DNA of 64,000 bases. It comes from Wenjunlia tyrosinilytica (GTDB taxonomy: Bacteria; Actinomycetota; Actinomycetes; Streptomycetales; Streptomycetaceae). The notes beneath the pieces were generated by a model, which saw nothing but the letters and a program-made list of their open reading frames with translations, did not search any database and was not told the origin of the DNA. The position numbers and the translations under genes are program-made. Shown here one piece after another: positions 1-10,900 of this stretch. Location: the NCBI RefSeq assembly GCF_014646055.1, contig NZ_BMMS01000018.1, positions 124,001-188,000 on the forward strand, given 5' to 3'. Position 1 is the stretch's first letter; every line of letters starts with the position of its first letter.

Positions 1-3000
1 CCAACCGGCACTTCGATGGGACGCTGCCGCTGTCCAGGGTCGCGTTCCCCCCGCCCGCCTTCGACGTCTCCGCCAAGGGCGCCCAGGAAGAGGCGCTGCG
101 CCGCACCGACTACGCCCAGCCCGCCATCGGCGCCCTGTCGGCAGGCCAGTTCCGGTACTTGGAGGAGCTCGGCTTCAAGGCCGAGGGCTTCCTCGGACAC
201 AGCTTCGGTGAACTCACCGCGCTGTGGGCCTCCGGAGCCCTCGACGACGACGCCTACTTCGCGCTCGCCCGCGCCCGAGGAGCGGCGATGGCGCCGCCCG
301 CGAACGCGGGCTCGGGCCTCGACGCGGGCTCCGACTTCGACGCGGGCGCCATGGCCGCCGTCAGCGCGCCGGAGGAGAAGGTCGCCGAACTGCTCGCCGC
401 CCACCCCGCCCTGGTGGTGTGCAACCGCAACGCCGCCGACCAGATCGTCGTCGGGGGCGCCACACAGGAGGTGGACCGGCTCGTCGCCGCGGCGAAGGAA
501 GCCGGTGTCCGGGCCACCCGGCTGCCGGTCTCGGCCGCGTTCCACACCTCCTTCGTCGGGCACGCGGTGGAGGCGTTCCGCGCCCATGTGGAGGCCGCGC
601 AGATCCGCGAGCCGCGAGGCACGGTGTACGCCAACACCCCCGGCGCGAGCTACGGCGCCGACGTGGAGGCCAACCGGCGCGTGATCACGGAGCAGCTGAT
701 CAACCCGGTGCACTTCGCCGACCGTGTCGAGGAGATGTACGCGGCGGGCCACCGCACCTTCGTGGAATTCGGCCCCAAGGGCGTGCTCACCCAGCTGGTC
801 CGCCGCATCCTCGGCGACCGCGAGCACACCGCCGTCCAGCTCGACGCCGGTCCCGACCGTGACGCCGACACCGCGCTGAAGCAGGCCGTGGCCCAGCTCG
901 CGGTCCTCGGACTGCCGCTGGACACCGCGGACCGCTACACCGCACCGGTGCCGGAGGCCGCACCGGCCAAGGGGATGACGGTGATGCTCAACGGCATCAA
1001 CTACGTCTCCGAGCCGAGGAAGGCCGCGTACCGCGACGCCATTGAGAACGGCTACAAGGTCACCCTGCCCACCGCCCCCGTAGCCGCCCCCGCAGCCGCA
1101 GCCGCAGCCGCGCCCGCGCCGACCCCCGCAGCCGCTCCCGCACCCGCCCCGGCAGCGCCGCCGGAGCCCGTGGCGGCGCCCGTACTCGCGCCCGCCCCGG
1201 TGGCGCAGGAGCCCCCGGCCCCGGTGGCGGCCCCCGTGCCCGCCGCGCCGCCGACGCGACCCGTCCTGGAGACCACGGAGACCCCGTACATGGACAGCGA
1301 CCAGAACTCACCGCCACCGGCAGCGGGCGACACCCGCCTGACCGAGCTCGTGGCCGACCACCTCTCCCTGCACGACGACTACCTCAACGGCCAGCTGCGC
1401 AGCGCCGAACGCCTCGCCGGCCTGGTGGAGCGGGCCGCGGCCGAGGGACGCCTGGGCGAGGTCTTCGCCGGTGTCTCCGCGGTGAAGGAGCACGGCCTGG
1501 CCATCGGCCGCACCCACCTCAAGGCCAACGAGGTCCTGCGCGACCTCGCCGAACTGGAGCTGGGCCGCACCGGCCGCACCGCCGCGGCGGCGTCCCCGGC
1601 CGCGGCGCCTGCCGCTCCCGCCGCCCCGGCGGTGGCCCCGGCGGCTGCGCAGCCGCCCGCCGCACTCCCGGTCGCCCAGCCCGCCCCCGCGGCGCTGCCG
1701 CCCGCCCCGGTGGCCGAGACCCCGCCCGCCCCGGTGGCCGAGACCCCGCCCGCCCCGGTGGCCGAGATACCGGTGGCCCCGGCCCCCGCCCCGGTCGTGG
1801 AGACCCCGGCGCCCGCGGCCGTCGTGGAGGCGCCGAAGCCCACGCCCGTGGTCGAGACCCCGGCCCCCGCAGGAGTTTCCCCGGCGGCTGTGGAGCAGGC
1901 GTTGCTGGATGTGGTGGCGCAGAAGACGGGCTATCCGGCGGAGATGCTTGAGCTGGGTATGGATGTGGAGGCTGATCTGGGGATCGACTCGATCAAGCGG
2001 GTCGAGATCATGGGTGTGCTCCAGGAGCGTTTCCCCAGTGATGCCGAGGTGGGTCCGGAACAGCTCGGTGAGCTGCGGACTTTGGGCGACATCGTCGGCT
2101 TCATGGCCGACCTGTCCGGCGGTTCCGCTGCCGCCCCCGTTGCTTCGGCGGCCCCGGCTGCCCCGGCCGGTCCCTCTTCGTCGGCTGTCGAGCGGGCGTT
2201 GCTGGATGTGGTGGCGCAGAAGACGGGCTATCCGGCGGAGATGCTTGAGCTGGGTATGGATGTGGAGGCTGATCTGGGGATCGACTCGATCAAGCGGGTC
2301 GAGATCATGGGTGTGCTCCAGGAGCGTTTCCCCAGTGATGCCGAGGTGGGTCCCGAACAGCTCGGTGAGCTGCGGACCTTGGGCGACATCGTCGGCTTCA
2401 TGGCGGCAGCGACCGGAGGCGCCCCGCAGGCCGACGCTCCAGCCCAGCAGGCCGACGCGGACGCTGCTGCCCAGCAGGCCGTCGCGGACGCTGCCGCCGG
2501 ACGGCTCGGCCGGGCCCACGCGGCGCTCGCCGAACTGCCCACCCCGGACCTGCTGGCCGACGCCTACCCGGCCGGTTCCGCAGCGCTCCTCCTCGACGAC
2601 GGCGGTGAACTCGCCCCGGCCCTCGCCGCACGGCTGACCGAGGCCGGATGGCGTGTGCACACGCTGCGCCTGCCCGGTGCCGCCCGGCGCGGCGCGGACG
2701 GCGCCGATGACTCCGCTCTCGGCTCATGGGACGCGGACGAGCTGGCCGATCGGGTCAAGGAGGTTCTCGCCCACCAGGTGCGCCTGGTCGTCGGCTTCGC
2801 CACGACGGCCACCGACTGGGCCGAGGGCGTCCACCGAGCCGCCCACGCCCTCCTGCTCGCCAAGCACGTGGTCGAGCCGCTGACCGCCGCCGCGGCGACC
2901 GGCCGCTCCGCCTTCGTCACCGTCACCCGTCTCGACGGCACCTTCGGTCTCTCCGGGGTGGACGAGGACGCGGTCCCGGCCGGCGGCCTCACCGGGCTGG

Positions 3001-4895
3001 TCAAGACCCTGGCCGTGGAAGCCCCCGAGGTGTTCTGCCGGGCCGTGGACCTCGCGCCCACCGTGGACACGGTGACCGCCGCCGGTCTCCTGCTGGACGA
3101 GGTCAACGATGCCTCGGCCGAGCCCGCGCAGGTGGGCCTCGACGGCCGCCGCCGCGTCACCCTCACCCTGGCCGACAAGCCGCTGACGGCGGCAGGCGCC
3201 GACACCGAACTCACCGCCGAGGACCTGCTCGTGGTGACCGGTGGCGGCCGCGGGATCACCGCGCGGTGCGTCGTCGACCTCGCCAGGCGGTACCGGCCCG
3301 GCCTGCTCCTGCTGGGCCGCACCGCCCTTGGCGAGGAGCCCGCGTGGGCCCTGGGCGTCGAGGACGCCGCGGCGCTGAAGGCGGCGGCCGTGGCCGCGCT
3401 GAAGTCCGGTGGAGAGAAGCCCACGCCCAAGCGTGTCGAGCGGCTCTACCGCGACGTCGTGGGACAGCGTGAGATCAAGCAGACCCTCGCCGAGATCCGC
3501 GCCGCGGGCAGCCAGGCGGAGTACCTGGCGGTGGACATCACCGACGCCACCTCCGTGGCCACGGCTCTGGCCCCCATCGCCGACCGGGTCACCGGACTCG
3601 TGCACGGCGCCGGAGTCCTGGCCGACCAGCTGATATCCGGGAAGAGGCCCGAGGAGATCGCGCGGGTCTTCGCACCCAAGCTCACCGGGCTGCGCACGGT
3701 CGCGGCCGCCCTGCCCACCGACCGGCTCAAGCACGTGGTGCTGTTCTCCTCGGTCGCCGGATTCTTCGGCAACCACGGCCAGTCCGACTACGCCATGGCC
3801 AACGAGATGCTCAACGCCTGGGCGTCGGGCTTCAAGCGGCTCCACCCGAGGGCCAGGGTCAGCTCGCTGAACTGGGGCGCCTGGGACAGCGGAATGGTCT
3901 CCCCGCAGATCAAGGCGGTCTTCGAGGAGCGCGGGATCACGCTCATCCCGGTCGCGACCGGAACCCGGATGTTCACCGAGCAGTTCGCCGCCGACCGCGG
4001 CGACGACGTGGTCACCGTTCTCGGTCCGACCACACCGCTGTCGGTGCGGGAGACCGGCCGCCCCACCGCCGTCGTCCTGGAACGGCGGCTGACGGACCTG
4101 GCCGCCGACCCGGTCGTCACCGACCATGTCGTGGGCGGTGTCCCGGTCCTGCCGGCGGCGGTCGCCCTCGGCTGGGCGATCGGCGCCGTGGAGCGGGTCA
4201 CCGGTGGGATCGTCCGCCAGGTGCGGGACTTCGCGGTCCACAAGGGCGTCCTCTTCGACGGAACCGAGCAGCACCGGTTCCAGCTCGAGGCGACTCCCGC
4301 GGGCAGTGACACCACCGAGGTCGTCATACGCTCCATCGACGGCTCGGGGGCCGTCCGCCCGCGCTACGCGGCCGGGCTCGTCCTGGGCCCCGACCCCGCG
4401 CTCGAGGCGGCACGGCCGACCGTGGCCGGACTCCCCGCCCTCGGCGGCGGACGGGACGCGGGCGGCTTCTACACCGACGGCACCCTCTTCCACGGTCAGG
4501 CCCTGCGCGGTGTGCGCCGGGTGTCGGCCGAGGACGAGAACCGGCTGGTCCTGGAGTGCTCCCTGAGCGAACTCCGCCCGGCCGGTGGGGCGTTCGGCAG
4601 CGCGCTCTACGCCCCCGGAAGCGCCGATCTGCTGCTCCAGGCCGCGCTGGTGTGGATGAAGCTGTTCCGCTCCACGGCCTCCCTGCCGCTGTCCGTGGCC
4701 AAGGCGGAGCTCCACGAGGCCCTGCCGGACGGCTCCCCGTTCCTGGTGGTCGTCGAACCGGTTACGGCCGCGGGCGGCTCCAGCGCTTCTCTCACGGTCA
4801 CCGCGTGCGCCCCGGACGGACGGGTCCTCACCCGCCTGACCGGAGTGAACGTGGTCTCGACCCCGCAGCTGGCCGCCAAGTTCGTGAGCAGCTGA
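1..4895 (+). CDS. PUFA-type polyketide synthase subunit, AT-ACP-ACP-KR-DH (5' end outside window)
   Basis: PfaA-like megasynthase subunit for iterative chain building. The frame is open from base 3, so an upstream ketosynthase is probably cut off by the window edge. An acyltransferase with a GHSFGE nucleophile motif (Ser codon 201-203) is followed by a Pro/Ala-rich linker, two tandem carrier domains each with DLGIDSIKRVEI (phosphopantetheine Ser codons 1989-1991 and 2286-2288), a ketoreductase (VTGGGRGIT near 3234, SSVAGFFG and YAMAN near 3750-3810) and a C-terminal PKS-type dehydratase with HxxxGxxxxP (His codon 4125-4127) and DxxxQ (4626-4640). LGIDSIKRVEI is typical of PUFA-synthase carriers. 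Two carriers is a low number, since bacterial PfaA often has four to nine. The next gene supplies KS-CLF-AT and dehydratases, so the two proteins probably work as one complex. The product is unknown. Confidence 0.93.
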   Translation, partial: NRHFDGTLPLSRVAFPPPAFDVSAKGAQEEALRRTDYAQPAIGALSAGQFRYLEELGFKAEGFLGHSFGELTALWASGALDDDAYFALARARGAAMAPPANAGSGLDAGSDFDAGAMAAVSAPEEKVAELLAAHPALVVCNRNAADQIVVGGATQEVDRLVAAAKEAGVRATRLPVSAAFHTSFVGHAVEAFRAHVEAAQIREPRGTVYANTPGASYGADVEANRRVITEQLINPVHFADRVEEMYAAGHRTFVEFGPKGVLTQLVRRILGDREHTAVQLDAGPDRDADTALKQAVAQLAVLGLPLDTADRYTAPVPEAAPAKGMTVMLNGINYVSEPRKAAYRDAIENGYKVTLPTAPVAAPAAAAAAAPAPTPAAAPAPAPAAPPEPVAAPVLAPAPVAQEPPAPVAAPVPAAPPTRPVLETTETPYMDSDQNSPPPAAGDTRLTELVADHLSLHDDYLNGQLRSAERLAGLVERAAAEGRLGEVFAGVSAVKEHGLAIGRTHLKANEVLRDLAELELGRTGRTAAAASPAAAPAAPAAPAVAPAAAQPPAALPVAQPAPAALPPAPVAETPPAPVAETPPAPVAEIPVAPAPAPVVETPAPAAVVEAPKPTPVVETPAPAGVSPAAVEQALLDVVAQKTGYPAEMLELGMDVEADLGIDSIKRVEIMGVLQERFPSDAEVGPEQLGELRTLGDIVGFMADLSGGSAAAPVASAAPAAPAGPSSSAVERALLDVVAQKTGYPAEMLELGMDVEADLGIDSIKRVEIMGVLQERFPSDAEVGPEQLGELRTLGDIVGFMAAATGGAPQADAPAQQADADAAAQQAVADAAAGRLGRAHAALAELPTPDLLADAYPAGSAALLLDDGGELAPALAARLTEAGWRVHTLRLPGAARRGADGADDSALGSWDADELADRVKEVLAHQVRLVVGFATTATDWAEGVHRAAHALLLAKHVVEPLTAAAATGRSAFVTVTRLDGTFGLSGVDEDAVPAGGLTGLVKTLAVEAPEVFCRAVDLAPTVDTVTAAGLLLDEVNDASAEPAQVGLDGRRRVTLTLADKPLTAAGADTELTAEDLLVVTGGGRGITARCVVDLARRYRPGLLLLGRTALGEEPAWALGVEDAAALKAAAVAALKSGGEKPTPKRVERLYRDVVGQREIKQTLAEIRAAGSQAEYLAVDITDATSVATALAPIADRVTGLVHGAGVLADQLISGKRPEEIARVFAPKLTGLRTVAAALPTDRLKHVVLFSSVAGFFGNHGQSDYAMANEMLNAWASGFKRLHPRARVSSLNWGAWDSGMVSPQIKAVFEERGITLIPVATGTRMFTEQFAADRGDDVVTVLGPTTPLSVRETGRPTAVVLERRLTDLAADPVVTDHVVGGVPVLPAAVALGWAIGAVERVTGGIVRQVRDFAVHKGVLFDGTEQHRFQLEATPAGSDTTEVVIRSIDGSGAVRPRYAAGLVLGPDPALEAARPTVAGLPALGGGRDAGGFYTDGTLFHGQALRGVRRVSAEDENRLVLECSLSELRPAGGAFGSALYAPGSADLLLQAALVWMKLFRSTASLPLSVAKAELHEALPDGSPFLVVVEPVTAAGGSSASLTVTACAPDGRVLTRLTGVNVVSTPQLAAKFVSS
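1277..1292 (+). promoter_or_regulatory. In-frame internal ribosome-binding site and ATG within the AT-ACP linker
   Basis: GGAG at 1277-1280 lies 9 bases before an in-frame ATG at 1290, exactly at the end of a Pro/Ala-rich linker. The protein that follows begins MDSDQNSPPPAAGD and continues into a charged helical stretch before the carrier domains. This could be a leftover start codon from a gene fusion or an active internal start. The motif is short enough to occur by chance. Confidence 0.35.
1698..1769 (+). repeat. 24-bp tandem repeat, three units, in a linker
   Basis: Units at 1698-1721, 1722-1745 and 1746-1769 are identical except for the last two bases of the third. Each encodes the eight residues PPAPVAET (the last ends in EI). 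They lengthen the Pro/Ala-rich linker before the first carrier domain. Confidence 0.9.
1899..2404 (+). repeat. Two near-identical carrier-domain repeats, 297 bp apart
   Basis: Bases 1899-2107 recur at 2196-2404 with about two differences (ggtccggaa/ggtcccgaa and ggacttt/ggacctt). Both copies use many T- or G-ending codons (ttg, gat, ggt, ctt, gct, tat), unlike the C-ending codons of the flanking domains. This suggests a recent duplication or gene conversion of a segment with its own codon history. Confidence 0.9.
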
Positions 4896-4910
4896 CACAA
4901 CTGCCCCGAT

Positions 4911-4961
4911 CGGTCCGGCCGGTCGGCCGTCCCCAGCGGACGGCCACCGCCGGCCGGACCG
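4911..4961 (+). other. Nested hairpin between the two synthase subunit genes
   Basis: The 12-base arms CGGTCCGGCCGG (4911-4922) and CCGGCCGGACCG (4950-4961) pair perfectly. Inside them GGCCGTCC (4925-4932) pairs with GGACGGCC (4938-4945) around a 5-base loop. It lies 15 bases after the upstream stop codon and ends 10 bases before the GGAGG of the next gene. It has no T-run, so it may attenuate transcription or stabilise the message end rather than terminate. Confidence 0.6.
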
Positions 4962-4989
4962 GTCAACACCCGGAGGGATCACTGCTCGC

Positions 4990-7900
4990 ATGAGCAAGTA
5001 CGCAATCGTCGGCCTCTCCTGCCTCTTCCCCGGGGCGGGCACCCCGGCCGAGTTCTGGGACAACATCCACGCAGGTGAGGACAGCCGCCGGGAGGGCGGG
5101 GAAGAGGTCTTCGGGCCGGCCCCCGACGACCGGGACACCGATCCGGACCACCGGATCTACTGCTCGCGCGGCGGGTTCGTGACCGGCTTCGACTTCGACC
5201 CGACCGGGTACCGGATCGACCCCGACCGCCTCGCCCGACTGGACCGGGCCTTCCACTGGTCGCTGCACGTGGCCCGTGAGGCCCTTCGTGACAGCGGTTA
5301 CGCGGACCGTCCCGACACACTCGCCCGTACCGGCCTGGTCCTCGGCAACTACTCGTTCCCCACCCCCGCATCCGCCGACATCAGCCTTCCCCTGGTGCGC
5401 GAGGCCGTCCTCGACGGCCTGCGCCGGGCGGGAGTCCCCACCCCCGAGGGCGCGTTGCTCGACCGGGACTCCCTCCTCGCCGAGAACGCCGCCGTCAGCG
5501 GCGGACCCGCCCGGATCGCGGGCGCCGCCCTCGGCCTCGGCGGTCCGCGCTACGCCCTGGACGCCGCCTGCTCCTCGGCCCTGTACGCGCTCAAACTCGC
5601 CTGCGGGCACCTCGCGGCGGGCCACGCCGAGCTGGTGCTGGCCGGCGGTGTCTGCGCCCCCGACCCCACGTTGATCCATCTGTCCTTCTCCGACCTGCAC
5701 GCCTACCCGGAGAACGGCTTCAGCCAGCCGTTCGACGCCCGGTCGGCCGGCATCATCACCGGCCAGGGCGCGGGCATGGTCGCGGTCAGGCGGCTGGAGG
5801 ACGCCCTGCGCGACGGCGACCGGATCCACGCGGTCGTCGACGGCATCGGGCTGTCCAACGACGGCGCGGGCCGCCATCTGCTGGTGCCCAACGCCGCCGG
5901 ACAGCACCGCTCGTACGAACTGGCCTACGCCGAGGCGGGGGTGGACCCGGCCGAGGTGGACTACCTGGAGTGCCACGCCACCGGGACACCGATCGGCGAC
6001 CGCACCGAGGCCGAGTCCGTCGCCGCGTTCTTCGGCGAGCACGGGAAGGTGCCGCTGCTCGGGTCGGTCAAGGGCAACATCGGGCACCTCCTCACCGTCG
6101 CCGGGCTGAGCAGCCTGCTCAAGGTCGTCCTGGCGATGCGGAACGGCAGAATCCCCCCGACGACGGGCGTGGACCGGCCGGTCGCCTCCGAGAACGGCAG
6201 TGTCGGCGACGGCGTCCTCGTCCGCACCGCGCGGGAGTGGCCCGAGGGCCGGGGTCCGCGCCGGGCCGCCGTCTCCGCGTTCGGTTTCGGCGGCACCAAC
6301 GCCCATGTCGTCCTCTCCGAGCCGAGGGCCGCCGAGGACGGGTCGGCCACCCCGGACACACAGGCCGCCGACGGCACCGGCCGCACGGTGCCGCCCGCCC
6401 TGGACGTCATCGGGCTCGGCGCCCACTTCGGCCGCTTCGAGACCGTCAAGGACTTCGAACGAGCCGTCCACGACGGCACGGACGCCTACCGGCCGCTGCC
6501 CGAGCGCCGCTGGCGCGGCCTGGAGCAGACGGCGGGCGGCTCCCTGGAGAAGGCGGGACTCACCCAGGAGTCGCTCCCGGAAGGCGCGTTCGTCGACGCC
6601 GTGGACGTCGACCCGATCGACGCCAGGATCCCCCCGGCCGACCTGCGCAACTACAACCTCCAGCACGCGCTCATGTCCCGGGTCGCCGACGAGGCGCTGC
6701 ACGACGCCGGGTTCAGCCGGGCCGTGCCCGCCGGCCGGGCGGCCCCCGAGCCGCGCCGCGTCGCGGTCGTGGTGTCGATGGAGATCGAGCCCAGTGCCCA
6801 TCTGCACCTGGCCCGCCACAGCCTGGCTCCCTTCCTTCGCGAGCAGTACGCCAAGGCGGGGCTGGAGTTGACGCAGACTCAGACGCGGGCGCTCGCCGAC
6901 GCGGCCAGGACGGGAGTGCACGAGCCGATCGTCGCCAACGAGGTGCTCAGCTACATCGGCAACATCATGGCGAGCCGTATCTCCTCGCTGTGGAACCTCA
7001 CCGGCCCGTCGTTCACCGTCTCCTCCGACGGCGCCGGGACCGCCGAGGCCCTCGAAGTCGCCCGAATGCTGCTGCTCGACGAGTCCGTCGAAGCGGTGCT
7101 CGTCGGGGCCGTGGACCTCGCCGCCTCCCCCGAGGGCCTGCTGCTGCGGGCGGGAGAGGAGGGGCCCGTGGCGGGCCCCGGCCTCAGCTTCGGCGAGGGC
7201 ACCAGGGGCTGGAGGATCGGCGAGGGCGCCGGAGCGGTCGTCGTGACCCGCCCAGGAGGGTCCTCCCGTCGGGCATACGCCCGGCTCGAGTCCGTGGCCG
7301 TGCGCCACGCCGAACCGGTCGGGGGCGAACTCCCCGCGGCCGACCCCGCGGCGCTCGCCGCCGCGGCCCGCGAGGCCCTGGCCGCCGCCGGGATCGGCGC
7401 CGGTGACATCGGCTACCTGGAGGCGCACGCGGGAGGCACGGCCGAGCAGGACAGCGCCGAACTCACGGCCCTCGCCTCGGTGTACCCCGCCGGAGCCGGT
7501 CAGGTCGCCATCGGCAGCGCCAAGGCGCAGATCGGCGACGTCCAGGGCGCGGCCGCGATGGCCGGACTCATCCGGACCGTGCTGTGCCTGCACCACGGCT
7601 ACCTGCCGGGCGTTCCCGGCTGGAAGCGCCCCGCGGCCGAGCTCGCGGACGAGTTCGCCGCCTCCGCCCTCTACGTCCCCGACGCCTCCCGGCCATGGCT
7701 GCGCCGCGACAACCGCTCGCGCCGCCACGCCGCCGTCAGCTTCATCGGGAACGGCGGTGCCCACGGCCACCTCGTGCTCTCGGCCGACCGCATCCGCGCG
7801 GACGAGCGGGAGACCGCCTGGCAGGACGCGGCGGGCCCGGTGCTGCTGGCCCTCGGCGCCAAGGACCTGGACGGGCTGCTGGCCGAGATCGGCCGCCACC

Positions 7901-10900
7901 GCGACCTGCTCGCGGACGGCGCCGACCCGCTGACCCTCGCCAGGCAGGCGGCGGCCCGCCTCGGGGGCAGCGCGCTGAGGGCGGTGCTCGTCGGCCGCGA
8001 CGCCGGCGAGCTGCGGCAGCAGGTCGAGCTGGCCGCCCGTGACCTCGCCGCCAAGCACGCGGCCGGCCAGGAGTGGGCGACGCCTGCGGGCAGTTACTAC
8101 ACCTCCCGCCCGATCGGCCCCGACGGCAAGGTGGCACTGGTCTACCCGGGGGCGTTCAACTCCTACCCGGGGCTCGGCCAGGACCTCTTCCGCGCCTTCC
8201 CCGGGCTGCTGTCCCGCTTCGAGGCCGAGGCCGACGAGCCGGACCGGATGTTCCGGGCGGGGCATCTGTACCCGCGCACCGTCGAGACGCCCAAGCGGCG
8301 TGACCTGATGGAGCTCGAGGCACGGCTCGGTGAGGACCTGCCGTTCATGCTGGCCACCGGGACGAGCTTCGCGATGCTCTACACCGACCTGGTCCGCGAG
8401 ATCCTCGGGGTCCGGGCGCACGGAGCGTTCGGCTACAGCCTGGGGGAGAGCAGCATGCTCTTCGCCACCGGCGGCTGGCACCGCTCCGCCCGCCGGGACG
8501 ACCGGATCAGTGCCACGCCGCTGTTCCGCGACCGGCTGTGCGGCCCCCGGCGTACCGTCCGTGAGCTGTGGGACCTTCCGGAGCGGACGCCGGACGAGGC
8601 GGTCTGGGGAACCTTCGTCGTCCTCGGCGACGCCGAGCGTGTCGCCGAGGCCGTCGGCCGGTACGAGCGGGTCCACCTCACCCACGTCAACACTCCGGGC
8701 GAGGTCGTCGTGGCCGGTGACCCGGCCCAGTGCCGGGCGCTCATCGAGGAGTTGGGCGTCAAGTCGGCCCGTTCCCCGGTCAACCCCGTCATGCACTGCG
8801 AGGTCGTCGACGGCGAGGTGGAGGGCCTGGCCGAGCTCAATGACCACCCGACCGGTTCCACCGGCGGGCTCGAGCTCTTCAGCGCCTTCGACTACGGGCC
8901 CGTGGAAGGGCTCGACCGCCGCGTCGTCGCCGACCGCATCGCCCAGACCCTGCGCAGCACGATCGACTTCCCGCGCCTGGTGCGCACCGCCTACGAGCGG
9001 GGGTTCCGCTACTTCATCGAGGTCGGGCCCAGCGCCACCTGCTCGCGGTGGGTGCACGACACGCTCGGGGACGCCGACCACGTGGCCGTTCCCGTCGACC
9101 GTCGCGGTGTCGCGGCGAGCAAGTCGATCGCCCAACTGGTCGCCCGGCTCGTCGCCCACGGTGTCGAGGTGGACCTGGCGGCCCTGCTCGGCGAGCCGGA
9201 GCCGGCCCCCTCGCGTCCGGTCCGGGCGCGTTTCCCGGTCGGGGGCGGTGCCTCGATCCCCGAAGGCGTCGCCAAGGGCGCCGCGTTGGTGGCTGCCAAC
9301 GCGTCCGTAGCTGCCGAGGGTGCCTCGGCGGCCGCCGCCGAGGTGGCCGCCGCCACGCCCCCCGAGGTGGCCGCCCCTTCCGAGCCGCCCGCCCCGGCGG
9401 CAGCCGCGCCGCCGGCACCCGTTCCCGCCTCATCCCAACGGCCGGTCACCTCTGCCCCGCCCAAGGAGCCAGTCCCCATGCCAGCTGATCCGTCCCTCGC
9501 CGAGCCCGAGGTGATCACCTTCGAGGGTGAGCCGATCTCCTTCCTGCCCTGGGCAGAGCCGGAGCCCGCACCGGACCGGGCAACCGCCGTCGACCAAGCG
9601 GCCCAGGCCGCCGCCTCGGCCGCCGCCCCCGCCGTCCGGCCCACCCGAGCCGCGTCCCAGCCCGCACCGACGACATCCGCCCCCGCTGCCTCCACCCCGG
9701 CCGACGCGGCCGCCGAACTCATCCGTGAGCTGCGCCAGCAGATGGTGGCCACCCACTCCGTGGTGATGGAGACCCAGCGTGTCCTCCAGGAGAGCACCCT
9801 CGCCCGCGCCGAGGCCCTGCTGGCCGCACCGCCCGCGCGGGCCCCGTTCCGCAGCGAGCCCCCCGAGCCGCTGACCTTCTCCGTCCAGACCGTGGTCGAG
9901 GCGGCCCCGCCCGCCCCCGCGCTGCCGCCCGTGCAGACGCTCCCGCCGACCGCCGCGCCGACCGCCGAGGTGCCCCCCGCGCCGCCGGCGCCGTCCGCCC
10001 CCGTACCGCCCGCCCCCGTACCGCCCGCCCCCGTTTCCGCCGCCGGGGCGTCCCGGCCCAAGCCTCCCGGGGTGGTGTGGGACCACGACGACCTGATGGA
10101 GTTCGCCACAGGCAGCATCGCCAACATCTTCGGCGCCGAGTTCGCCGAGATCGACAGCTACGGCAAGCGGGTGCGCCTGCCCGCCGAGCCCTACCACTTC
10201 GTCACCCGGGTCACCGGACTCGAGGGCGAAACGGGCGTTTACAAGCCGTCGTTCATCCGCACCGAGTACGACGTCCCCGAGGACGCCTGGTACGCCGTCG
10301 ACGGGGGAGTGCCCCCGGCCGTGGCGATCGAGGCCGGGCAGTGCGACCTGCTGCTCATCAGCTACCTGGGCATCGACTTCAAGAACAAGGGCAAGCGCGT
10401 CTACCGCCTGCTCGACAGCTCCCTGGTCTTCCACGGCGACCTGCCCCGCACCGGCCAGACCCTGCGCTACGACATCTCCATCAACCGCTTCGTCCACCAG
10501 GGCGAGACCACGCTGTTCTTCTTCAGCTACTTCTGCTACGCCGACGGCGAGCTGATCCTCGAACTCCAGGACGCCTGCGCCGGGTTCTTCACCCAGGCCG
10601 AGCTCGACACCCCGCTCGGCGTCGTCATCACCGAGAAGGAGAAGGCGGAGAAGGCGGCGCTGACCAAGACCTGGTTCAAGCCGCTCGCCGCCACCGACAG
10701 GAACCACCTCACCGCCGCCGAACTCGACCTGCTCGCCCAGGGCCGCCCGGGCGAGGTCTTCGGCCGCCACCACGCCCAGGACCCGGGGATGAACCCGGCG
10801 CTGCGGCTGCCCGACTCCCGGCTGCGCATGGTCGACGAGATCACCATCGACCGCACCGGAGGCCCGCGCGGCATCGGCGCCATCACCGCGCGCAAGCGGC

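Noticed and set aside
2724-5138. Minus-strand open frame of about 800 codons opposite the KR and DH domains
   Set aside because: A shadow of the plus-strand gene; it has no motif, and it would span the hairpin and the start of the next gene.
4963-9159. Very long open frame on the minus strand opposite the KS-CLF-AT gene
   Set aside because: It mirrors a strongly supported coding frame, has no domain resemblance, and is the normal by-product of high GC.
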